Both the position numbers and the translations under genes were made by a program. A stretch of DNA of 64,000 nucleotides from Pseudodesulfovibrio pelocollis. GTDB taxonomy: Bacteria; Desulfobacterota; Desulfovibrionia; Desulfovibrionales; Desulfovibrionaceae. The notes under the pieces were generated by a model. That model was not told the origin of the DNA. It did no database searches and saw nothing but the letters and a program-made list of their open reading frames with translations. The stretch spans positions 62,001 through 126,000 of the forward strand of contig NZ_JASTWE010000002.1 of NCBI RefSeq assembly GCF_030282845.1, read 5' to 3'. Every line of letters begins with the position of its first letter. The stretch's first letter is position 1. Shown here in pieces: positions 32,671 through 40,832 of the stretch.

Positions 32671-33186
32671 GTGGAAATATCACAGGACCAGATTTCGGCC
32701 GAGGCCCAAAGAGCATTTAGCCCCACCGACTTTTTCATGCCTTTCGTCCCCTGGGAATCCCTGGATTGCAATGGATACTCGGCGTCAGTGTCCCCTCAAA
32801 ACATCTTCACATCCCGCAAGGACATCCGCGTTTCACAGGTGCAACGCATCATCGGATACTATCTTGCCCACGGGGAAATGCCCGCCAAAAAGCACATCTA
32901 CGTCAACAAGGTGAGCGGTTCCTACCAAATATCGCAGGACGGAAATCATAGGACAATAGCGGCACGACTACTGCGCTTGAAACGCATGCAGGTTAATGTT
33001 TCTGACGTGAGCTATGCCCGGGCTATACAGGAGAATATGGCGGCACGAATCAATGGGAAGTGGTATATGACGGACAAGTCCAGACTTGAAATGGGTGTTG
33101 TAAACATGTCTCACCCTATCCCTGGTATTCCAGGCATCTTAGACCGCCTTAAAATTTTGGGGTTTACTCTCATTGAAATTTCTTAA
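32671..33186 (+). CDS. ParB-like nuclease-fold protein
   Basis: A 171-residue protein with a GTG start at 32671 behind AGGAGG. The ParB/sulfiredoxin-like core is DIRVSQVQRIIGYYL, then KVSGSYQISQDGNHRTIAARLL (ParB box II type). No helix-turn-helix dimer module is seen, so it is not a full ParB. A frameshifted paralogue lies at 21957. It follows the methyltransferase by 8 bp. Confidence 0.75.
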   Translation: MEISQDQISAEAQRAFSPTDFFMPFVPWESLDCNGYSASVSPQNIFTSRKDIRVSQVQRIIGYYLAHGEMPAKKHIYVNKVSGSYQISQDGNHRTIAARLLRLKRMQVNVSDVSYARAIQENMAARINGKWYMTDKSRLEMGVVNMSHPIPGIPGILDRLKILGFTLIEIS

Positions 33187-33244
33187 CACTCTCTGCTCCA
33201 CAACAACACCCCACGAGAACACAAACCGTAGCACAAAACACCAG

Positions 33245-33273
33245 TTGGATTGATCGGAAACTTGAGGTATAAT
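33245..33273 (+). promoter_or_regulatory. Promoter of the 33-35 kb operon
   Basis: TTGGAT (33245-33250), 17 bp, TATAAT (33268-33273), about 40 bp upstream of the first start. Near-consensus sigma-70 spacing. Confidence 0.65.
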
Positions 33274-33316
33274 ATAGCTCAAGCATACACAAACAGAAAT
33301 GAGGGCAGGAATGGCC

Positions 33317-33649
33317 ATGAAAATCAAGTTCACTTTCAAAAAACAATCCCGATCAACGGGCCTTGCCGGCATCGGTGAGGGGTCACCCAATACGGACATC
33401 AAGCTCTGTGGCGTAGAGATCGGAATGATCTTCATCAACGACGGGGCATTCAATTCTGACGGGAAGGGATGGGGCGTCCGGGTTGAGGGCAACAACCCCA
33501 ACTATCCGCAGGAAAATTGCCCGTGGAAGTGGGTGCAGTTCAAGCCGAGGTTTGCCACCGAGCCGGAAGCTCGACAGTGGGTCCAGGCCCATGCGGAAGG
33601 GATTTTTGATATTTTGTTTGAAGAATACAAGACGCTGGTTCAGAAGTAG
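33317..33649 (+). CDS. Hypothetical protein
   Basis: A 110-residue protein. Three in-frame ATGs exist (33299, 33311, 33317); only 33317 is correctly spaced from CAGGA. The sequence is Gly/Asn- and Trp-rich (GWGVRVEGNNPNYPQENCPW). No family recognised. Confidence 0.6.
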   Translation: MKIKFTFKKQSRSTGLAGIGEGSPNTDIKLCGVEIGMIFINDGAFNSDGKGWGVRVEGNNPNYPQENCPWKWVQFKPRFATEPEARQWVQAHAEGIFDILFEEYKTLVQK

Positions 33650-33666
33650 CGCCGGAGGTGATGGAA

Positions 33667-33984
33667 ATGAAATACAAAAGCGATAAAATCTACCGGCTGC
33701 TGTTCGACCATATCGGGTTGGAGCGTGGCGACGAACTCACGACCAAAATGGTCGAGGAACACCTGTCCGAGTTCACCAGGGCAAGCGACGACCTCAAAAG
33801 AATCAAAGCTGAAAATAAACGCCTGCGCCACGGGGTGCGAATGGTGTGGACTGAAGCTCGCCACTTCGACGAGGGTGCCGATTGCGAGTTTGATGGGGGC
33901 GAGGCTCTGAATAGCATGCCACGCATTGTTGAGTATGTTCGCGAAGCCATGCCCGAAGTCGAGGAGGTGTCCAATGGGAACTAA
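33667..33984 (+). CDS. Hypothetical protein
   Basis: A 105-residue protein started at ATG 33667 (MKYKSDKIYRLLFDHIG), 8 bp after GGAGG. A charged helix (LKRIKAENKRLRHGV) could be coiled coil. It overlaps the next gene by 11 bp. Confidence 0.6.
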   Translation: MKYKSDKIYRLLFDHIGLERGDELTTKMVEEHLSEFTRASDDLKRIKAENKRLRHGVRMVWTEARHFDEGADCEFDGGEALNSMPRIVEYVREAMPEVEEVSNGN

Positions 33985-34360
33985 ACCCGAGCTCAGAGCA
34001 CGCGGGACACTCGGCCCAAGCTCCGCACCAGACCTTGCCGGGCCATGGGTTCTGGAGATGGTCGAAAATGGCAAGTCCCTTGCCCGAATGTCCGGATTCG
34101 GCTCTCCCGAACAGAAAAGCGATGCGCAGCGGATCGCAATTCTTTGGAACGAGTATCGCAATGTTTCTATGCAGGATCTTCCCGATGTGCTTTCTGGCAT
34201 TGTGGACTTGTTCGAAGACATGGCGGCCTGGACGGATATCGACGGCATGTGCCAGTTTTGCAGCAAGGAAACGGCACAGGGAGAGCACCATCCGGATTGC
34301 CGGGGCGTCCGCGCTCAAGAGATCATCGCCAAACTCAAGGGAGAGGACCATGGCGAATAA
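33974..34360 (+). CDS. Hypothetical protein with Cys/His cluster
   Basis: A 128-residue protein started at ATG 33974 behind GAGGAGG. The C-terminal CQFCSKETAQGEHHPDC arrangement is a likely zinc site common in phage proteins. Overlaps the following gene by 11 bp. Confidence 0.6.
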   Translation: MGTKPELRARGTLGPSSAPDLAGPWVLEMVENGKSLARMSGFGSPEQKSDAQRIAILWNEYRNVSMQDLPDVLSGIVDLFEDMAAWTDIDGMCQFCSKETAQGEHHPDCRGVRAQEIIAKLKGEDHGE

Positions 34361-34952
34361 ATCCAAAATTTCACCCTTGAACGCCACGGCGACCGTGGCG
34401 GCGGCCATCATGGCCGAACGGCAACGGCAACACCGGGTGCCGGTGAGAAATCCAGAAAAAGTTGCGCACTGCATACACCACGCGCCCATGGCCGTGGGGG
34501 ATGTTTTCTGGCTGCGGGAGCCGGGGTGGGTTGAAGATTATTCGCCCATAGATGGAGTCCTGACAGTAAAATATAAGGCCGATGGCATGATAGTGCCTGT
34601 TGAATGGCCCACGCGATTTTTATCCTCGAAGTGGGTCTTGAGACACCAGGGAATCCCAAACGGCATCTTCAAGGAGGCGGCCAGGACTTTCCGCGTAATC
34701 ACGCGGGTGCGCGTTGAGCGGATTCAGGGCATAGGCGAAGAAGACGCGATTGCCGAGGGATTCGAACCGGACACATGCATTGGCCTCTCGGCCTGCGGTG
34801 GCCCGTGCGACGATTGCAGGCCCAAAGGAAGCGCTCGGACTCAGTTTCGCGATCTCTGGGACTCCCTCTACCCCGGCTCCTGGGACCGCAATGACTGGGT
34901 GTTGGTCTACGACCTGGTTCCGTGCGAAAAACCGGAGGGGTGGCCGCTATGA
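34350..34952 (+). CDS. ASCH/PUA-like phage protein
   Basis: A 200-residue protein started at ATG 34350 behind GAGAGG. The middle and C-terminus follow a phage family pattern: GDVFWLREPG, RFLSSKW..., FRVITRVRVERIQGIGEEDAIAEG, a cysteine insert, then FRDLWDSLYPGSWDRNDWVLVYDL. These resemble ASCH-type RNA-binding domains (EEDAIAEG, FxxLWDS). Function unknown. Confidence 0.7.
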   Translation: MANKSKISPLNATATVAAAIMAERQRQHRVPVRNPEKVAHCIHHAPMAVGDVFWLREPGWVEDYSPIDGVLTVKYKADGMIVPVEWPTRFLSSKWVLRHQGIPNGIFKEAARTFRVITRVRVERIQGIGEEDAIAEGFEPDTCIGLSACGGPCDDCRPKGSARTQFRDLWDSLYPGSWDRNDWVLVYDLVPCEKPEGWPL

Positions 34953-35203
34953 CCACCAACCTTCCCGCCATCCACTCCCATGCCCTGGGCGGACTCCCGG
35001 CGATCCTCGCAATTGAGGCTGGCGAGTTCAACGAAATAGAACAGGCCCGAGTCGCGCTTATCGACTCAATGCGCATATGTCGGGCTTACGGCCAGCCTCT
35101 TCCTCGGCAAGCGAGACGTGAGGCTGGCAAGATATTTCTCCACACCAGGGCCACGAAAGCTGTGCTCAAGCTGAGGATGCTAATGATGCTACACAGGTCT
35201 TGA
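34949..35203 (+). CDS. Small hypothetical protein
   Basis: An 84-residue protein coupled to the upstream gene by an ATGA overlap. Helical with a basic C-terminus (RQARREAGKIFLHTRATKAVLK). Unrecognised. Confidence 0.55.
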   Translation: MTTNLPAIHSHALGGLPAILAIEAGEFNEIEQARVALIDSMRICRAYGQPLPRQARREAGKIFLHTRATKAVLKLRMLMMLHRS

Positions 35204-35258
35204 AAACCAGAAACGGGGTGACTCGTTCGGGGGTTCGCCCCCCTTCATCGACATTGCC

Positions 35259-35537
35259 ATGACCTCGTATGCCCCACGATATGACAATTTTCTTCACACA
35301 GGCTGCTTTTTCCAATGGAGAAAGCGTCTTGTTGACGTAGTACTGCACGAATGCGCTCACGCCATTGAGCACAGCATTTCGGCCAGCCAGATTCCCGCAG
35401 CTTTGGACGGCGTGAAGTTGGATTATAACCATGGAGAAGGGTTTAAAACAGTTCTGGCCCACCTCACGGAGCACACCCTGACTTTAGTACAGGCATTGTG
35501 CGATGATTCCCAAGAATTTTCAACCGCTCAAATGTAA
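35259..35537 (+). CDS. Mini metalloprotease-like protein (HECAH)
   Basis: A 92-residue protein containing VVLHECAHAIEHS (zinc HExxH at about residues 30-34) followed 22 residues later by NHGEGFKTVLAHL, a spacing like the HExxH plus HGxxF pair of SprT-like proteases. Only the catalytic helices seem present. No ribosome site precedes ATG 35259, so the start or expression is doubtful; it could be a remnant. Confidence 0.5.
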   Translation: MTSYAPRYDNFLHTGCFFQWRKRLVDVVLHECAHAIEHSISASQIPAALDGVKLDYNHGEGFKTVLAHLTEHTLTLVQALCDDSQEFSTAQM

Positions 35538-35542
35538 AGCAT

Positions 35543-35548
35543 GTTATA
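35543..35548 (+). promoter_or_regulatory. Extended -10 promoter
   Basis: TGTTATAAT lies 36 bp upstream of the 53-aa zinc-ribbon gene and overlaps the 3' edge of the preceding gene. Confidence 0.55.
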
Positions 35549-35584
35549 ATAGCTCCAGAAACACACACAAACAAGGAGCAACCC

Positions 35585-35746
35585 ATGACCACCATCAGAC
35601 AAACCAACCCGCTCTACCGCAACTATTACGAGTGCAGTTGCGGGCACACCTGGGAAGACGAATGGTCGTGCATGTGCAACGACCGTTGTCCGGAGTGCCG
35701 ACTGGAAATCGAACCATACGACTCCGAAGACCTGACGGATCGCTGA
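35585..35746 (+). CDS. Small zinc-ribbon protein
   Basis: A 53-residue gene not usually called because of its size. ATG 35585 follows AAGGAG, and the protein contains YECSCGHTWEDEWSCMC and CPEC, four CxC/CxxC cysteines of a zinc ribbon. Similar miniature zinc ribbons are common in phages. Confidence 0.65.
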   Translation: MTTIRQTNPLYRNYYECSCGHTWEDEWSCMCNDRCPECRLEIEPYDSEDLTDR

Positions 35747-35788
35747 TCTGTTTTCGCACGACTGAGCAACTCAAAAGGAGCATTCCCC

Positions 35789-35992
35789 ATGGAAAGACAG
35801 TGTTATGTTGATGTGTTTGGAGAAATCAACTTTCTTGACGACATGAAAGACTCCGAATTCGAGATCGTCCAGCAAAATGGGTTCAAGGAAGTTTGGATAC
35901 TGGGTCCGGAAATTGGGGGAGAACAGGAGGTCATAGAAGAGTACGAGCTTCACGAATCTCTCGAAGCCCTTCAAGCCCGTTTGGCGAGCTAG
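35789..35992 (+). CDS. Small hypothetical protein
   Basis: A 67-residue acidic protein (MERQCYVDVFGEINFLDDM) behind AAAGGAG. No motif. It immediately precedes the radical SAM gene, 8 bp apart. Confidence 0.55.
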   Translation: MERQCYVDVFGEINFLDDMKDSEFEIVQQNGFKEVWILGPEIGGEQEVIEEYELHESLEALQARLAS

Positions 35993-36000
35993 AGAGAAAC

Positions 36001-36705
36001 ATGTACCTCCAACTCACAACCCGTTGCCAAATGACATGCAGCCACTGCTGTTGGTCATGCACGTCTAGCGGGCAGGACATGCCCATGCAGGCGTTCAAGG
36101 AAGCAATCCGCGTTGCCGCCAGCTTGGAATTCCCAATGCCGATTACGCTGGGAGGCGGGGAGCCTACCCTTCACCCCTTGTTCTGGGACATGGCCGAATT
36201 CGCGTCTCAAAACCTCCCTGAAGGCCACGTTGGCATCATCACCAACGGGCATGATCCGGAACAGGCTTTTCGTGTCCTGGAATGGCACTTGGCGGGACGG
36301 TTGGACGCAAAGCTCTCGCAGGACAAATTTCATGCCCCGATCAGCCAAGAGGTCGTTTCCGCATTCCGAAAGCATGGCCTGATTTTGGAGTCTGGCGGCA
36401 AACTTGTGAAGGTGGGACGTGCCCTTCAAAATGGTATTGGGGATTCAGTAAGGCACGATGGCACCCCTATCTGCATCTGCGACGAATTTTTCATGCCGCC
36501 GTCCGGAGAAATCTTCAGTTGCGGCTGCAAGCTGATGTCCTTTGGGACCGACCCAAGCGCCTGGGAAAACGCCTTCGAAAGCTTCTTCCGAACCGAACTC
36601 TACTCCTGCGTTTCTGTGTCTCGCTGGAAGAGTGAAAGGCTACAACGGCTCATGAGCAAGTCAAAAGGCACGACATTGGTGCGCCCCGAAGCGGTGCCAC
36701 GGTGA
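36001..36705 (+). CDS. Radical SAM protein
   Basis: A 234-residue protein starting MYLQLTTRCQMTCSHCCWSC. The cluster-binding CxxxCxxC is C9, C13, C16. GGGEPTLHP is the SAM-binding GGE motif, and IITNGHDP follows. A second cysteine set near the C-terminus (TPICICDEFFMPPSGEIFSC) suggests an auxiliary cluster or SPASM-like region. The start is ATG 36001 behind GAGAGAAAC, not the longer upstream frame. The substrate cannot be deduced; no precursor-peptide gene is obvious. Confidence 0.85.
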   Translation: MYLQLTTRCQMTCSHCCWSCTSSGQDMPMQAFKEAIRVAASLEFPMPITLGGGEPTLHPLFWDMAEFASQNLPEGHVGIITNGHDPEQAFRVLEWHLAGRLDAKLSQDKFHAPISQEVVSAFRKHGLILESGGKLVKVGRALQNGIGDSVRHDGTPICICDEFFMPPSGEIFSCGCKLMSFGTDPSAWENAFESFFRTELYSCVSVSRWKSERLQRLMSKSKGTTLVRPEAVPR

Positions 36706-36781
36706 AACCATCAAGAAATAGCTTCAAAGCAGCGGCCAGAGTTCTCTGGACAAGGTTTGAAGGAAGCCGGAGGGGGAATAT

Positions 36782-37138
36782 ATGGAAAGCAAGAAAGCAG
36801 TTTTCAGCGTCACCAAAAAAGATTTCACGATCACCTATTTTTCCGGGACTGGCGCGGGTGGCCAACACCGAAATCGCCACATGAACTGCGTGCGAATCAA
36901 GCACAACGAGACTGGCATCCTCTACACGGGGCAGTCTCATCGCGAGCGCGAGGCCAATTTCAAGGAAGCGTTTGTGGCCCTGTGCAACGACAAGCGCTTC
37001 CTGGCCTTCTGCCAGATGAGACTCGTGGAACTTGAGCGCCGGGAAACCCTTGAAGAACGGGTGGACAAGCTCATGGACCCGGGTGCCTTGAAAATTGAGA
37101 TCCAGGAGAACGGCCGGTGGGTCGTTGAAAGTGAATAA
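36782..37138 (+). CDS. GGQ-domain peptide-chain release factor-like protein
   Basis: A 118-residue protein essentially consisting of a class I release-factor catalytic domain: ITYFSGTGAGGQHRNRHMNCVRI with GGQ at 26-28, then a TGQSHREREANFKEAF helix. The GGQ hydrolyses peptidyl-tRNA on the ribosome. It lacks the codon-recognition domains of RF1/RF2, so it resembles ArfB/PrfH-type rescue factors or small phage RF-like proteins. PrfH partners with RtcB in ribosome repair, and RtcB is encoded on the same element. A strong GGAGGGGG precedes ATG 36782. Confidence 0.85.
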   Translation: MESKKAVFSVTKKDFTITYFSGTGAGGQHRNRHMNCVRIKHNETGILYTGQSHREREANFKEAFVALCNDKRFLAFCQMRLVELERRETLEERVDKLMDPGALKIEIQENGRWVVESE

Positions 37139-37148
37139 GGAGAGCGCC

Positions 37149-37631
37149 ATGGACTATTGTATCCGTTGCCAGATGGAAAAATCTGACGTCTGTGATGGCA
37201 TCTGCCCGGAATGTCAGACGCAGATTGACAGAGAAACAGAGAAAGCCTTGGCGAGCGCCAACCCCAACCTCGGCCCATTCCGAGGCGACGTGGACATGCG
37301 CCGGGTCAACGGCAACCCCGGGACAAACGTGCCGTGGGAGATCGTTCACCATTCGCCCACGGGCTTCGAGTGGGGGTATGGGGGAAGCGGCCCGGCGGAT
37401 CTGGCCCTGAACATCCTCCACCAGTTTTTGCCCCCCGGGTGTGATGGGGAGTCCCCTGTCAACTGCCACAAGGGCCAGGCTTCTCGTGTGGCCTTTCGCC
37501 TTCACCAGGGATTCAAGTGGCACTTCTTGGCCACAACCCCGGCAAGCGGCACCAGGATCGCCAAGGAGGCCATTTGGGGGTGGTTGGCTGGCCAGGGGGT
37601 GCCAACCGACCAAATCACCGCTCAGGGCTAA
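37149..37631 (+). CDS. DUF6166-like protein with N-terminal zinc knuckle
   Basis: A 160-residue protein. The N-terminal CIRCQMEKSDVCDGICPEC looks like a fused zinc ribbon. The middle WEIVHHSPTGFEWGYGGSGP, followed by ADLALNIL, is the signature of a phage/plasmid family I know as DUF6166. Starts at ATG 37149 behind AAGGAG. Confidence 0.7.
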   Translation: MDYCIRCQMEKSDVCDGICPECQTQIDRETEKALASANPNLGPFRGDVDMRRVNGNPGTNVPWEIVHHSPTGFEWGYGGSGPADLALNILHQFLPPGCDGESPVNCHKGQASRVAFRLHQGFKWHFLATTPASGTRIAKEAIWGWLAGQGVPTDQITAQG

Positions 37632-37679
37632 AAATGGAAGGCAACGAAGTGTCTTTAGGGGGGAGGAGGGTTTGAACAC

Positions 37680-37709
37680 TTGGTCCCAACTTGGTCCCGG
37701 CTTGGTCCC
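37680..37709. repeat. Three TTGGTCCC direct repeats at 11-bp spacing
   Basis: TTGGTCCC occurs at 37680, 37691 and 37702, one per helical turn, 40 bp ahead of the 37749 gene. It may be an operator. Confidence 0.6.
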
Positions 37710-37748
37710 AACCTGGAGAAGGCACAAACCAAAGGAAGGCTGAACCAC

Positions 37749-38054
37749 ATGCCTGGTAATGATTTCTTGTCGAACTACCCCGTCCTCTTTGAGGGCAAAA
37801 ATCCGAACGCAGGCAATAAACGGTTGCTTTTCATGGCCAACGAACCGGATGCCGTGCGAATAGTAGACATTTCCTCTGACATCCAAGACGGGCGTCACAG
37901 CACGGTGATGGTCTTGGGGTTTGTAGAAGAAAAAGGGGAATGGGTCGCGAACCATGGGGAACGGCTTGCACTCAAGCTGCTGTTGGAAGAAAACGCGGCC
38001 TTGAAGGCCAAGGGTCTTCAGCTCCAAAGAGAAATAGAGGAGCTTGAGAAATAA
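37749..38054 (+). CDS. Hypothetical protein with C-terminal coiled coil
   Basis: A 101-residue protein (MPGNDFLSNYPVLFEGKNPN) ending in a leucine/glutamate coiled coil (EENAALKAKGLQLQREIEEL). Only a weak AAGGAAGG lies upstream. Last gene of the rightward block. Confidence 0.55.
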   Translation: MPGNDFLSNYPVLFEGKNPNAGNKRLLFMANEPDAVRIVDISSDIQDGRHSTVMVLGFVEEKGEWVANHGERLALKLLLEENAALKAKGLQLQREIEELEK

Positions 38055-38106
38055 AACGACCAACTTTCACAGTCTTTCAACTAAACTCCCCCGCCCTGAA
38101 CGAAAC

Positions 38107-38139
38107 AAAAGCCCGCCTTGGAATTCAAGGCGGGCTTTT
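38107..38139. terminator. Bidirectional terminator
   Basis: A 14-bp stem (AAAAGCCCGCCTTG/CAAGGCGGGCTTTT) lies between convergent transcription units. Confidence 0.85.
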
Positions 38140-38161
38140 CAAGATTCATTGCGCCACCCCA

Positions 38162-38887
38162 TCAAACAAGCTGCTGCAGAACCCACACGACCTGGCCAAC
38201 CATCCGTTTGGACATTTCTTCGGCAGGGATGGTCAAATCCATGTGTTTGTCATTGTCCGGTTTGAGCAGAAAGGTGTTCCCCTGCATGAACACCCGACGA
38301 ATGACCAAACCCTGGTGAGGAAAATGCAGGGCGCACAGGGCACCGTCCGGGTGTTCCAGTCGGGCCTGGTCAATCCCCACGAAAGAACCGAAGCCGATGG
38401 CAGGCTCCATTGCCGCAGAGTTTACCTTGACCACCGCAAGTTTCGGCGGGCAGAGAGACTCGGGCATGGACAGTTCCTCGGTGGGATTGGGCACCCAGAC
38501 TGTACCATCCTTGTCGGCCCCGGCCATTGTGGAAACCTGGACCACCCGACCGCGGCTGTTCATCCGAGAGGACGCCCCTGGGGCCTCGCGCAACAGAATG
38601 TCGGCCGGGATTTTGGCTTTGTTGTCGTGAATGTAGACCGGCTCGTTCCCCTCGGACAGCCAATCCGGATTGAGCCCGTGACTCCTGTACAGCCTGAGAA
38701 ACCATTCGGAAGGGATGGAGCAACGGCGCTTTGCATCCGAAATTGACGACTGACGCACATCAAGCACCTCGGCCAACTGAACCTGGGTGCGTGCGCCGGT
38801 AGCCTTTTTGATGCGCTCCATGGCGCTTTCGAACCATTTCAACTGCGCCTCATCACACTTGCTTTCTTTTCTTGAATATCTTGGCAT
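38162..38887 (-). CDS. CI-type repressor with S24-like domain, catalytic dyad apparently lost
   Basis: A 241-residue protein, started at the second of two tandem ATGs (38885-38887, MPRYSRKESK) behind GGAG. Residues about 10-75 match the phage CI N-terminal helix-turn-helix (RTQVQLAEVLDVRQSSISDAKRR, then IPSEWFLRLYRSHGLNPDWL). The C-terminal half follows LexA/CI S24 folds, but the serine-methionine motif reads NSAAMEPAI and the lysine position reads VIRRVF. Both catalytic residues therefore appear replaced, implying a repressor not relieved by self-cleavage. Confidence 0.8.
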   Translation of the reverse strand: MPRYSRKESKCDEAQLKWFESAMERIKKATGARTQVQLAEVLDVRQSSISDAKRRCSIPSEWFLRLYRSHGLNPDWLSEGNEPVYIHDNKAKIPADILLREAPGASSRMNSRGRVVQVSTMAGADKDGTVWVPNPTEELSMPESLCPPKLAVVKVNSAAMEPAIGFGSFVGIDQARLEHPDGALCALHFPHQGLVIRRVFMQGNTFLLKPDNDKHMDLTIPAEEMSKRMVGQVVWVLQQLV

Positions 38888-38903
38888 CATCACTCCACTT
38901 TCG

Positions 38904-40004
38904 TTAAATGTCTCCCCAAACATTGTACAACCATTCCAACTGCGTTGAATTATAACTCTTCCAAACCTCGGAAATCAATGATTCGAACTGACAAAAATCA
39001 GATTGATTGAGCCACATCCAAACCTCTGGCAGTTTAACCAGCACGTTATCCATTTTCACTGAGATGTCACACGGCCCTATGCCCGAATGATGACCATAAG
39101 ATGCGTCTGGAGTTGCGAAAGAACGTTCACCCACGGAAGTATTTGAAAACACCTGGAATGCGGGGGTGAAAATGACAAGAGCGTGGCGCAATGAGGACAG
39201 CAGGGAAAAATCTCCACTGACAAGCATGTCGTTGAGTTTTATCGCCCAGGATTGCCCGTCATTGGAAAGGGAATAGCTGAACCTCTCGTTCCACTGTAAC
39301 GGCACATCCTCGAAGTGAGGCCTGTAAATGCTTTTCCCAATTTCCATATCCTGGGAGGCCTCAAAACGCCCGGCCCCCACCATGTAGCAACGCTTGGCCA
39401 GCCGATACAGGTCAAGGTAGTATGGGCACAGACGATTTCTTGCATCCCGGTCGGTTGGGATACAGGTCGCTGAACCATTGAAGAAGCTGCCCAGACACCT
39501 AGAAACATAATCCGCCCAAGAGGCATTTACGTATTCCTCTCGCAGAGACGCAAAAGCCTTTGCCAGAGGATCTCCTTTCCCCCCGGAGAGGGCGTTCAGA
39601 TTCCCGTGGCAGTATTCTGTGTAGCCACTGTCAGGAGAGCATTCCAAGGCGACTTTCGCGGCCTCGAGGAGGGCGCGGGCATATTTGGTCTGGACCAAGA
39701 GATCGCCCTTTATGGCCATGTATTTTTGAATTTCGACAGCCAGAAACCGGATGTCCGATCTGCGAAGCCGTTCTCCCTGAACTATGGTCCAGAAAATCCT
39801 CGAGAATTTTTCGAATACGAGGTTTGGGTGCTCTGCTTGTTTAAGAAGAACCCCCATCATCCCCTGGACCCAGCCCGGCAGATCCCGAAGTTTTCTGTAC
39901 TTCCAGTTACGGACAGTCTCGGGAGGGGTGTTACTCACATGGGCAAACTCGGATTCGGACATCCCGAGCACATACAAAAGACGGGCAAATTGGTCGTAGT
40001 CCAT
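38904..40004 (-). CDS. Hypothetical protein with N-terminal helix-turn-helix
   Basis: A 366-residue protein started at ATG 40002-40004 (MDYDQFARLLYVLGMSESEF) behind GGAGGAG. The first about 60 residues (MSESEFAHVSNTPPETVRNWKYR) look like an XRE-type DNA-binding domain; the remaining 300 residues are unrecognised, helical then beta-rich. Upstream of and probably co-transcribed with the CI-like repressor. Confidence 0.65.
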   Translation of the reverse strand: MDYDQFARLLYVLGMSESEFAHVSNTPPETVRNWKYRKLRDLPGWVQGMMGVLLKQAEHPNLVFEKFSRIFWTIVQGERLRRSDIRFLAVEIQKYMAIKGDLLVQTKYARALLEAAKVALECSPDSGYTEYCHGNLNALSGGKGDPLAKAFASLREEYVNASWADYVSRCLGSFFNGSATCIPTDRDARNRLCPYYLDLYRLAKRCYMVGAGRFEASQDMEIGKSIYRPHFEDVPLQWNERFSYSLSNDGQSWAIKLNDMLVSGDFSLLSSLRHALVIFTPAFQVFSNTSVGERSFATPDASYGHHSGIGPCDISVKMDNVLVKLPEVWMWLNQSDFCQFESLISEVWKSYNSTQLEWLYNVWGDI

Positions 40005-40253
40005 GGGTTTTCTCCTCCGGTTCAAACTGCCTGTTGAATCAACACATGTCAAGCGTGTGTTAATTAGTGTTGATATTCAACGTTGAACAATCCGCATAAA
40101 TTTGCTGAGCATACAACAACAATGTGCTCTAAAAGCACTTGAATTAGTGAGAGTAAAAATATTACAAAATCCTTTCTTTTGGTAAGATTTCTTGATAGAA
40201 TGAAAATCATCAAGAGCTGGCAAGTCTCTGCCGGACAAAAGGAGGGTCGGAAA

Positions 40254-40829
40254 ATGAACGGAAAATACGCCATCATCGACAATTTCAGCGGGTTTTTCTG
40301 GGGTCAGGCGGAAGCCGAGGATGCAATGAGCGCTTGTCGCGCCTTGGACACCGAAATCGCCCCCGGAGATCCAGCCCAATACGAACGGTGCTACCCCCAT
40401 GATCTGGCCGCGAATGAGTCCGGCTACCACGTCTATCAAATATCGCCGGAACTCTTTGCGTGGCTGGCAGGCCAAGACGGTCAGGACCAGACGGTTATTG
40501 ACCGCATTGAGGCCGAGGGGCAGCACGAAGAGTCTTTTCGCACAATCCGCGGGGACAGGGTGACTGACTACTTCGTTGGTGAACTGAGAAAAGCCCTTTA
40601 CGCCACACGAATGGACCCTTCTGACGCAGACCTCTTCGCTATCTGGTACTACGAAAATACTACCGGGGCGGAAGACCACTCCATCGACGCCATCCTCAAG
40701 GAAATCGATCAAATCATCGACGATGCCAGCGCGGAGGGTCGGGAAAGCGCCGTCTACGAGATCCGGGCCTTCGAGGCCACTTCTGGAAAGCCGGAGGCTT
40801 TCAGCTTCACCTTTAACATGGAGGACTAG
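40254..40829 (+). CDS. Hypothetical acidic protein
   Basis: A 191-residue acidic protein started at ATG 40254 (MNGKYAIIDNFSGFFWGQAE) behind GGAGGG. No recognised family. It heads a rightward operon that diverges from the CI-like pair, so it may be repressed by it. Confidence 0.65.
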   Translation: MNGKYAIIDNFSGFFWGQAEAEDAMSACRALDTEIAPGDPAQYERCYPHDLAANESGYHVYQISPELFAWLAGQDGQDQTVIDRIEAEGQHEESFRTIRGDRVTDYFVGELRKALYATRMDPSDADLFAIWYYENTTGAEDHSIDAILKEIDQIIDDASAEGRESAVYEIRAFEATSGKPEAFSFTFNMED

Positions 40830-40832
40830 GCC

